From Labia minor (lineage: Eukaryota; Arthropoda; Insecta; Dermaptera; Spongiphoridae): DNA of 64,000 nt. The notes beneath the pieces are model-generated. The model had not been told where the DNA came from, did no database searches, and was given only the letters and a program-made list of their open reading frames with translations. The stretch covers positions 23,120,720 to 23,184,719 of the forward strand of contig OY720346.1 in assembly GCA_963082975.1 (NCBI GenBank). Reading direction: 5' to 3'. Made by a program: the position numbers and the translations under genes. Numbering within the stretch: position 1 is the stretch's first letter; every line of letters begins with the position of its first letter. Shown here in pieces: positions 55,989 to 64,000 of this stretch.

Positions 55989-56610
55989 TCTTATTATGCT
56001 AGCTAAAATTGTTTGTTTGTTTGTTTGTATATGAGTTTAAATCGAGGTTACAATCGGGAAGCGCCTGTTATCATGCCGTAAAGGGACTTATCGCGTCAAA
56101 ATTATTATCAAAGGGGATAAAAGTTAAAATATATAAAACAATTATTTTACCGGTTGTATTATATGGGTGTGAGGCATGGTCTATGACCTTAGGTGACGAG
56201 AGTAGATTTAGAGTATTTGAGAATAGGATTCTGCGAAGCATTTATGGGCCAAAGAAAGATGAGGTCACCGGAGAATGACGGGAACTGCATAACGAGGAAT
56301 TGCATGATCTCTATGCATCTCCAGATATAGTTAGAATTATAAAATGGAGAAGGTTGCGGTGGGCAGGACACGTGGCTAGAAGGGTTGAGGAAAGAATGGC
56401 GAAAAATATATTGGGGGGGGGGGAGACCGAGTGGGAAACGCCCGCTTGGAAGACCAAGGACGGTGGGTGGATAATGTAGGAAGGGAAGTGAGAGAGATGG
56501 GAGAGGATAGGGATTGGAGGGTTGTGGCTCAGAATAGGGACACTTGGAGAAGTGTGGTTGCTGCGGCCAAGAACTTTCGGGTTCCGTAGAGGCACAGACA
56601 TAGATTAATA
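55989..56610 (+). pseudogene. RTE-like LINE C-terminal and 3' region, best copy
   Basis: Encodes KGLIASKLLSKGIKVKIYK, TIILPVVLYGCEAWSMTLGD, ESRFRVFENRILRSIYGPKK and DEVTGE, then in other phases RELHNEELHDLYASPDIVRI and RRLRWAGHVARR. This is the C-terminal domain typical of RTE-type endonuclease-reverse transcriptases of arthropods. A G run (56414-56423) and stops break the frame. It ends GGCCAAGAACTTTCGGGTTC plus CGTAGAGGCACAGACATAGA with an AGAT-type tail and no Helitron hairpin. The upstream ATCTTATTATGCTAGCTAAA resembles the 5' end of the Helitron copy at 19847. Confidence 0.7.
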
Positions 56611-56841
56611 GAGATTTTAATTATAAGGATTACAAACAAAATGTTAATTTAAAATGTTATTTTGTTTTTTATTGTTAAATCAAATAATTTAATAATATGT
56701 ACATTACCAAAAAGTTAGTGGTGTCTTAATTAAACAACAATATTTTCCTACACATTACAATATATTTATGAAGGATTTATTTATTATTATCGTTTATTAT
56801 TAAATTTCATAAAAATGATGAATTATTTTTTTTCTTTTCAG
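56611..56841. other. Probable intron end
   Basis: AT-rich sequence closing with TTTTTTTTCTTTTCAG, a strong polypyrimidine tract and 3' splice site for the exon at 56842. Confidence 0.5.
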
Positions 56842-57081
56842 GTTATGGGTCAGTAAACTAATCTCTCGTTCAATATGGATGAGAAGGTATCAAATAACAG
56901 AGAGCCATTGGCCTACTGGGTGGCTCTCTATGGATTAGCCTCATTGCTTCTGTTGATGGTCATCGCTATGATTCTCTATGTGGCGTGTAGCAGAAAATAT
57001 CGACTCAACTGGTTTGAAAGAAATCTTCTAGAATCTGCAGAGACTACTCAATTGAGACACAGGTCACTTTTGATGTTACCC
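56842..57081 (+). CDS. First coding exon of an unidentified single-pass membrane protein
   Basis: The exon is bounded by TTCTTTTCAG|GTTATGG and CCC|GTAAAGT. The ATG at 56875 follows in-frame stops, giving MDEKVSNNREPLAYWVALYG, LASLLLLMVIAMILYVACSR, KYRLNWFERNLLESAETTQL and RHRSLLMLP up to the donor (69 codons). A short acidic/polar head (residues 1-13) precedes a strongly hydrophobic segment (about 14-37); after it come positive residues (SRKYR) and the motif NWFERNLLESAE. The topology predicts an outside/lumenal N-terminus and a cytoplasmic body, as in synaptotagmin-like proteins, but that family link is only a weak guess. Base composition is clearly coding compared with its surroundings. 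If the donor is skipped, the frame ends at TAA (57088-57090). Further exons are probably beyond the window. Confidence 0.6.
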
Positions 57082-57090
57082 GTAAAGTAA

Positions 57091-57809
57091 TACATTTTTT
57101 CCTTTTTAATTTTTTTATTGTTTTAGCAAATTTTTAATTTTTATTTATTTTTTTATCGTTTTTCTTATTAAGAATAGTTTGATTATTACCATTATAACTA
57201 GGACATTTAATAAGAGAGAAATTATACAAATCCTTTATGAAATCTCTTTCTATTAATCTTACATAATCTTGTATTTGGGCAAATGTATATATTTATATTA
57301 TCTGATCTAAATATGATCCAGAAGGATAATTTTGGAATTTACAAATTGTGAAGTAAATAAGTAGAAATTTTTTTTGTCAAATTCTCATCTTTTTATTTTC
57401 TTAATTTAAAAATCTAAGATGTTTATAAATATCAAAAAATAACAAAATAATAACGTTGTAATGATTATGAGTACCTTTTTAATCGGATACATATACTAGT
57501 ACATTCTTCACTCAGCAGCAGCTCAATACTCTAAAAATACTCTCAGTTTTTATTTATACATTTCAAAAATTTAGAATTTTTTCGACTATCTTAAAGTTTT
57601 ATGAACAAAAAAAAAATTCAAATTTATTGTTTTAATAATACATTTTCATGACTATCCATGAATATTTAAACGCTATAGATACTGAATTAATTAACTGGGT
57701 CAATTATTATGAATATCCTCCAGAGTACTCTTGTATAACAAACTCTGTTTATTTATAAGTATAGATAATAATATAGATAATAATTATATAATGTTAATAT
57801 GTATATAAT
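57091..57809. other. AT-rich stretch, probable intron
   Basis: AT-rich sequence after the exon donor; no further exon could be identified. Confidence 0.35.
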
Positions 57810-58800
57810 ATAAGGTAAACCCGAGGGAAATGACGCACAATTCGGGGTTTTTGTCAGATCTCAATCGCTAATACCAATTATGACATGATTATTGGATTTA
57901 ATGGTACCTAGAATTAGTAGGCATTCATAGTAAAAATACAGATTTATTCTTAAAATAAGAACTACAAAATTTAAAAAGATAAAAGTCAATTTTTCGGCAA
58001 TATCCCAAACAGAGGTGGGGATATTACTTATGGGAAATTACTTGTAAAACAAAACTAAAAACTTATAAAGTTAGAAGAATACATATATATAACTTAGATA
58101 ATATATTTATTCAGGGCTGTAACTATGAAAATTTGAATATTTTCCTCGTTTTACTAAATTGTTTGGGGGTTTAATTTTTCTCGACCAACGATAGGAAGGG
58201 AATGTATTGTTTTTACATCATATTTTTACATATTTTTACATATCTCATTTCACATATCATGCATTTTGTTAACAGAAAAAAGTATTTTTAGCATGATGTC
58301 TGTGCCAGCCGTCTGTCCGTTGTGTGTACGTATAGACTTGTATAGCTTGAACGATTTTGATAAAATTTGATATTTTTACTTAATGCATCAGTAGCATGAA
58401 TTATCAACTTTTGGTGTATATCCGAAAATCGGAAGTAGTAATTTAAAAAATATTAATTTTATATTCATTGTCGGAAAATATTTCACTTAATTGAGTAATT
58501 AAACTAAAAATAAAAACCAAGATAATATAATTTAGTCATTTTAATTCAAGTTTTAAATATATATTTATTTGATACTTTATATATATATTTATATAATGTT
58601 GTTTGGATATTAATTTATTTAAAATCGTCGGTCGGTTCTGTGCCTGGCGACAGCTCATTTTTCAATGTAAATAAGGTAAAATACACACCATATCCCTCAT
58701 ACACGTACTGCGTCATTCCTTCGACACAATTTTAAAAAAATATTAGCAAATAGTAAACAATGAGTAATATGTGAATAAATAAGTCTTAATATTAATTTTA
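57810..58800 (+). repeat. Unclassified interspersed repeat, copy 2 (with HINE-A insert)
   Basis: Shares ordered words with 34630-35150 (GAGGGAAATGA, ATTCTTAAAATAAGAACT, TAAATTGTTTGGG, TGCGTCATT, AAACAATGAG). It is interrupted at 58179 by a HINE-A element and resumes after about 58660 with TTTTTCAATGTAAATAAGG. Confidence 0.55.
58180..58660 (+). mobile_element. HINE-A, divergent subtype
   Basis: Begins CGACCAACGATAGGAAGGGA and near its end has CGTCGGTCGGTTCTGTGCC then TGGCGACAGCTCA. The core retains GCATGATGTCTGT and a short degenerate GTCCG run (58312-58335), GATAAAATTTGATA and TCCGAAAATCGGAAGTAG. The 3' end is shared with the fragment at 38705-38758 and differs from the GACCTGGCCACAGGTC hairpin of the main subtype. 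Confidence 0.65.
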
Positions 58801-58822
58801 AAGAATGAATAAAAACGTAGTG

Positions 58823-59281
58823 CAGAGGTTCTTAAACTTATGTACTCCGCGGACCCCCACTTGGAGAAATTGTTTTTGACGGACCCCATCCCAACTTTAG
58901 GTACTTTACGTCATTTTATTAGTTAATTTCTGACTTACGATCTAATAAGAACAAGGATATATGTTGAATATTTCTAACAGTGATTGGTGAATAACGATTT
59001 TTTTGCATATTGTAGAACACATTTTATTAGAAATTATAATATTGAAGAAAGAAAATTCAGCTAAATATGAAGATGGATACGGTAGCAATAGTTTTCTTGC
59101 ACATTTCGTTGAATTTGGGTATTTGATCTCTGTTTCCTCACAAAGCCATGCCATCGCTCCTTTTATATTAAATAAAGTTTTAACTGACTCATCATTTTCT
59201 CGTGCACCTGTACGATGGCTACCCCCAGTAAAGTCTTCGCGGACCCCCAGGGGTCCGCGGACCACAGTTTAAGAACCTCTG
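58823..59281. mobile_element. Non-autonomous hAT related to the 43-kb element
   Basis: Flanked by ACGTAGTG (58815-58822, 59282-59289). Left end CAGAGGTTCTTAAACTTATG; right inward CAGAGGTTCTTAAACTGTGG. The first ~230 bp closely match 43106-43340, so both use the same ends. The middle (59048-59220) is unrelated to the 619-aa gene at DNA level and encodes on the minus strand a short hAT C-terminal-like piece, AMAWLCEETEIKYPNSTKCA then RKLLLPYPSSYLAE. It is 459 bp and cannot make transposase. Confidence 0.9.
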
Positions 59282-59289
59282 ACGTAGTG

Positions 59290-59794
59290 TAACAAATTAA
59301 AATTTTCAATTTTTGGTATTTTGAATTTTTTGTAAATTTCCACACTACTTAAGTAATGCCTAATGCCTCAAGTAGTCTAATATTTTGCTGGAATAAGATA
59401 GGTAGATAGATACAAAGAGAGGTTACTCACCATTTATTATTTTTATTTTTAAGGGGGATAGGAATATGGGAATTAATTTTTTTGAAGGCTTTAAATTTCT
59501 ATAATTCTTTATATGTATTTTTTATTTTTAAATCAAATAATCAATTAAATATTTCTATATTTTTAAGAATTAAAATATTTTAATAATATCTTATTGTTTT
59601 CATTTAAATGTAATAAAATGTTTAAAGAGTATGAGAAATTTGAGTTCTCTTACATATTTTTACTATCATACTAAAAAAATTTCTTATTTTTTTGATTTTT
59701 ATTAAATTCTAATTCAGGGAAAACATTAGTTTATTTAAAATTTATTTATTTATTTCAAAATTTTTATTTAATTTCATTCAACATATACTTCGAT
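59290..59794. other. AT-rich stretch, nothing recognised
   Basis: AT-rich spacer. Confidence 0.35.
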
Positions 59795-60566
59795 TTAATA
59801 ATGAAAAATGATATCGAGCATATGATTACCTCTACTTTCTCTGCAGGCAGTCATCCGATCGTTGAAATTAACGATAACTCTTTCGCAGACGTCCCTGTCG
59901 ATTTCACCGATTACCTGTTGAATTTTCATCTTCAGTTCCGTAATCGTTTGAGGTTTGTTTGCGTAAACTTGTGACTTCACAAAAATTGTCGACCTCTTGT
60001 TGTCTAGTCAAAGTCCAATCGGCGAATCTTCGCCCTTTTACATTTTCTGCTGGTTTCAGCTCTTGTGTCTACTCAATCTTGTAGGGGTGGATATGAAGAT
60101 CTTTTTTTAGTATTCGATGCACCGAAGATGTTGACATACCCAGCTGTTGAGAACGACGGCGAAGCGACTTCATGGGGCTCACTTTCACACTGTCTTGCAC
60201 TACCGCAATGTTTTGTTGCGTTCGAACATTACGGTTTCGACCGGGCGATTTTCTGACCCAGATTCTTCAAATTTCTGTACCAACCTCGAAACTGTTGTTG
60301 CGGTCGGGGCATTGTCACGTCCAAAGATCGCGCGAGGTTTACGGACAGCCTCTGCTTAGCACTCCCCGTTTTTGTAATGAGTTTTCACAATAAGAATGCG
60401 TTGCTCGATACTGAACCGCTCCATGGCAACAAAATGGAAAAACGACAAATGGTCTTCTAATCGGAGTGATAATAGATAACGAAAATGATAGGAACAGTGC
60501 TGACAATCTTCAAACAAAAAAATAACGCGCGATTAAAAAACTGCGTACTTTCTGAAACACCCTTTA
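59795..60566 (-). pseudogene. DUF4817-type mariner-like transposase, core deleted
   Basis: On the minus strand the ATG at 60424 gives MERFSIEQRILIVKTHYKNG, then EC and a stop, then AEAVRKPRAIFGRDNAP, TTVSRLVQKFEESGSENR and, after a frameshift, NIAVVQDSVKVSPMKSLRRR and SQQLGMSTSSVHRILKKDLH: the N-terminal DUF4817 helix-turn-helix region of Tc1/mariner-like transposases. After ADWTLTRQQEVDN the sequence jumps to the C-terminal block KSQVYANKPQTITELKMKIQ ... ESRGNHMLDIIFHY, ending at 59795. The whole catalytic core is missing. The right end GAAAGTACGC...AGGGTGTTTC (inverse) at about 60545-60566 looks like a terminal repeat; the left end is absent. Confidence 0.75.
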
Positions 60567-60755
60567 TTTGTGGGGAGAGCGATTGGGATGCGTCCGTTTG
60601 GAAAACCAGACGAGGTGGACAGACAATGAAAGAAAGGACGTAAGAGAGATGGGAAAAAATAGGAGTTGCTCAGGATAGGGACACCTTTAGGAATGTGATT
60701 GTTGCGACCAAGAACTTTCGACTTCCGTAGAGCCACAAAGATAGATAGATAAATA
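60567..60755 (+). pseudogene. RTE-like LINE 3' end
   Basis: GGGGAGAGCGATTGGGATGC, GGACAGACAATGAAAGAAAG, GAGATGGGAAAAAATAGGAG and CCAAGAACTTTCGACTTCCG match the 3' end of the LINE at 55989-56610. It finishes with AAAGATAGATAGATAAATAA, an AGAT-type tail. It abuts the mariner-like relic directly. Confidence 0.7.
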
Positions 60756-61756
60756 AATAAAAAGTTATTTTGCTAATTAATAATAGTTGAAGTCCATAGT
60801 ATATGAGAATATTAATTCTTTACAAAAAAAGTGCTAAATAATTATTTTACATATATTTTTATACATTATATATTCACTTTCCTTTTCCATTGAATGACTC
60901 TCTTTATCTGTTTTAAAAATAGATGTGTTATAAAATAATATTTCTTCTTAATTAATTATAGTAAAAAAGAAACTACTAATCAATTAGCGAATTGACATTA
61001 GAGATATCATAATTCTTATCAATGGATAAAGAAAAAATGATAATTTTTGTTATACATAATAATATAAATTTCATAATTATACAAATTAAATTATTTGTAC
61101 AAGTGTGAATTTTTTCAAGTTTATCCAACCAATTTGAATAGAAAATCAAGTTCATTGAATTGTTCCAATAATAACTTTATATATAATAATTATCTTTTCA
61201 TATAAATAAACAATTGAAACAAGAAGAATTTAAGAATAAATTCAAAATAGATTTGTCTTTTTTGAAAATACACATCAATATTTGTGATATATGTAAAATT
61301 TATAACACAAAAACAAAAACAAATTCTAGATTTTATTTATGCTAAATTTTATAATTTATATTCATGAGAATTCATTGAAATAAAAATTTTCCACTTGAAA
61401 ACATCTGACACCTTGTAAAATTATGCCGTTATTACTGGTATTATTGTTATTGTTATTTGAAACTTGATAAATGAATTTAAATAAGTATAGTATATTTTGA
61501 AAAAATAAAAATTCCTTACTATTTGAATTAATAACATTTTTTGAAAATCATGAAAAATTTTGTACATTTTCTAATTCTCTCTCTCTCTCTCTCTCCAGAA
61601 GAATCATACTTTTTGAAGTAAACAAATATTATTTGCTCAATTTTTATGTTAAAGAATTTTGTTTATTTAATTTAACCCTTCATATTTTTGGAAATATGAA
61701 ATAAATCTTAGTGTTAAATTATATAAATAATATAAATATAAAAAAAGTTTATAAAA
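60756..61756. other. AT-rich stretch, nothing recognised
   Basis: AT-rich spacer with a (TC)n run at 61576-61597. Confidence 0.4.
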
Positions 61757-62589
61757 TAATGTTTTTCCAATGGACTAAAAAGAATAAAATAATTTTTCTA
61801 CAAGCCTGACAAAGTTTATGGATGAATTGTTTCATATTCAACGAAAAATGTTGGGCGCATTTAGTTTTATTCATTTATATGAACAATCAAGTCAAATTTT
61901 TGTAATAATAAAAATTTTATTAAACATATAAACTGACAAATTTTTTTATCATGCAATAAAATTGAAGTAGCTAAGAAATTAATCTTTTATTGTTTTTCAA
62001 TGTAATATACTTATATCAAAGTATGTATAAAAATTTAAAAGAATTTTTATTAAATTTACATATTATCAATCAAATCCAAAATGGTTGTTTATATTAGAAG
62101 AAATAGTGTTACTTGTTAATGAAGTGTTTTATTGTGGTATTTATGTATATATATATATATGAATTAAAGCTCTATAAAGAAAGTTAATTACATAGAAATC
62201 AAATGAAAACTAAAAGCGCCCAACGTTTTTAGTTGAATATGAAGCAATTTATCCATAAACTTTGTCAGGCTTATAGGAAAATTATTTTATTCTTTTTATC
62301 CTGAAATCAATATTTATGTTTCAGAATCCGTTAAAAAAAATTAATCGGAGCAATACAAAAGGAGTTAGTTACTACAAGTAATTAATCGCTAATTAATTAC
62401 AACTAAATAATTATAAATCAATTATATTTCTTCTATACCTTCCAGGGATCCATTGAAATATCTATAAAATTTTTCAAAAGTCTATCTCAATAAAAAGTCG
62501 ATGAAAAATCGATTTCAATTTGTCAAAAGTGCGAACTGACAGAGAGACACAGAGACAGGCGCCAAGTGAAGTTAAGAAAAACGTTATAA
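61757..62589. mobile_element. Unclassified TIR element, second copy
   Basis: Second copy of the 17372-18468 unit: starts ATAATGTTTTTCCAATGG, contains the two inverted ~95-bp arms (61785-61865 and 62217-62300) and ends AGTTAAGAAAAACGTTAT. The second arm is joined directly to CCTGAAATCAATATTTATG, so the ~270 bp found at 17910-18180 in copy 1 are absent here. Confidence 0.65.
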
Positions 62590-63388
62590 TAAAAAATTTA
62601 ATCAAGATTTAAAATGGTAGTAAACTTTATAATCGTTGTTGAAAAAAATATAATATTTACATTAAATGTTCAAAAAAATATTGTTTTTATATTCATTATT
62701 AAATAATATTCAAAATAACAAAATAAAATTAAAATTATTTAAAAGCTGCAAGATATTTGTTCTACTCAATAGAAATTAAATAATATTTAATTTTAAAGAA
62801 AATGTTCAAATCTCTGTCCCATGACATGAATGCTCATTTTTCATCGTCTAATAAAGGACTGAATTCTCCTTAAATGAGATGCATATTCATGTGTTGTGAT
62901 AATAAATGATTATTGTTACTTGTTAATTATATATGGAAACTTAACCCTTAAGAAAAAAATCCGATTACTCAAACATCTATCTAATGTAATATAAAAGATT
63001 TTTGATAAAATGAAAACAAGCTCTTAAACGGGAAAACATATAAAAGAGAGGGATATTAAAGATAAAAGAAATGGACAAAGGATTATTTTCTTTTTGAAAA
63101 AATAAGAATTTTTTTCATATATATATTATTAAATTCTATTCTCTTTACTTGAATTTATTTCAATTACTTTGAAAATATAAATTGTATACATTCTCTTTAA
63201 TAATGGCCATTCTTTTAAGTTAAACTTTATTATAATTTAAAACTATCGAACCCGGTAATATTTAATAATTGTCAGTTTTGTGTGTGATCACAGAAAAAAC
63301 AAATATTATATAAATATCGCTCTTGATCAATAAAGTAAAGTAAAAAGTTCTAAGATTTTTTTGTTAGACTTTTTTACACTAAAAAAAA
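62590..63388. other. AT-rich stretch with a possible LINE 3' end
   Basis: At 62810-62935, TCATCGTCTAATAAAGGACT, GAATTCTCCTTAAATGAGAT and AATAAATGATTATTGTTA resemble a LINE 3' UTR ending. The remainder is AT-rich without recognised genes. Confidence 0.35.
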
Positions 63389-63885
63389 TCGGGAGTGTCC
63401 TCCCCTAGACTTTCCCGCATATAAATAGGTAATTAGGTTATTATTATTATGTTTTAACAACAATAAAAATAAACAAACTAATTAATTTAAATTATAAAGT
63501 AAAATGGTTTAACACTCTATTATATATATTTACAATTTACACCTAACGCTACTTGTTTAGGTACTTATAAAGGTAAAATGTCACTTCCGGTAGTCAGATT
63601 ATGATGAAATTTGGTATGTGAATTTTTTTCATATTTTTAAATCTATATACAAAATATGAAGCAAATATCTCGAAGCAAACAGGAACTTTACTTGAAAGGT
63701 AAACGCAACTAGTGTAGGTAAAGTACCACTTCCGGTTAACCAATTTTGACGAAATTTTGATAGAAATCTACAATCTGTGAATAATATCGGTGTACCAAAT
63801 TTCAAAGTTCTAGCTTGATTAGTTTCTAAGTAAATTTGCTCACAGACAAACATTACATACATACACACACACAGACATAATTCAA
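63389..63885 (-). mobile_element. HINE-C, minus orientation, 5' truncated
   Basis: Plus-strand start CGGGAGTGTCCTCCCCTAGA (inverse of the GGGAG-GACA-CTCCC hairpin end), then CTTTCCCGCATATAAATAGG. The body carries the inverse ACTTCCGGTAGTCAG and GTACCACTTCCGGTTAACC blocks and ends in a CA/CATA microsatellite and AGACATAATTC. The outer 5' motif is missing. It is uninterrupted at 63517-63531 (inverse AAATATATATAATAG), the Helitron site used in the 42-kb copy. Confidence 0.8.
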
Positions 63886-63888
63886 ATA

Positions 63889-63935
63889 AGCGGGAGTGTC
63901 CTCCCCTAGACTTTCCCGCATATAAATAGGTATAA
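63889..63935 (-). mobile_element. Second HINE-C 3' end abutting the first element
   Basis: AGCGGGAGTGTCCTCCCCTA and GACTTTCCCGCATATAAATA repeat the 3' terminus seen at 63389, in the same orientation, placed where the 5' end of the first element should be. The body of this second unit is not recognisable to the window end. Confidence 0.75.
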
Positions 63936-64000
63936 AGAGTTGTGAATGAATATTTAGAATGTGTAAACTTGGTATTGATAAAGAGCCAGTTCGTGTTAGT

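Noticed and set aside
56875..57081. Naming the exon as a synaptotagmin gene
   Set aside because: Topology and basic juxtamembrane region are compatible, but no C2 domain is visible and I could not verify the motif; left unnamed.

Overview
This window is eukaryotic nuclear DNA, very AT-rich, with introns, an animal-type tRNA-Pro gene and many animal transposon families (mariner, DD41D mariner-like, hAT, Helitron, Helentron-like elements, RTE-type LINEs). The transposon mix fits an arthropod. I cannot name the species from the sequence alone. No bacterial, CRISPR or operon features were seen.

Host content is sparse: one tRNA-Pro(AGG) gene at 48073-48144 (minus); one convincing spliced exon at 56842-57081 (plus) that starts a single-pass membrane protein; and weaker exon candidates at 14523-14605 (minus), 49559-49719, 50731-50843 and 55155-55285 (minus). 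Most of the remainder is nested mobile DNA in AT-rich spacer, as expected for large introns or intergenic DNA.

Mobile layout. (1) Three families of short non-autonomous elements, called here HINE-A, HINE-B and HINE-C, share one plan: a ~10-bp 5' subterminal motif whose inverse complement lies just before a 3'-terminal hairpin, plus a microsatellite core. This is the Helentron/HINE (DINE-1-like) plan. There are about 8 A copies, 6 B copies and 2-3 C copies. (2) Canonical Helitrons (5' TC, 3' hairpin plus CTAG, A|T insertion) at 12.5, 19.8-20.5, 26.0-27.5 and 42.2-47.0 kb all carry the 3' part of an RTE-like LINE in the same orientation. (3) hAT elements: an intact 619-aa BED-finger transposase at 43492-45351 inside a 3.3-kb element, a decayed GTF2IRD2-like copy at 32-33.6 kb, and several non-autonomous copies with 8-bp target duplications. 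(4) Tc1/mariner: a frameshifted D34D mariner with both ends at 23.9-25.1 kb, two mariner fragments, and three broken DD41D/DUF4817-type copies, one of them refolded into a 195-bp-arm palindrome. (5) A probable Ginger-like element at 40.2-41.5 kb.

The most informative locus is 41.7-47.1 kb, a three-deep nest: a hAT inside a LINE-carrying Helitron inside a HINE-C element. A second HINE-C at 63.4-63.9 kb preserves the empty site and shows that the Helitron entered between A and T without target duplication. The window reads as a record of successive transposon waves around a few dispersed exons.
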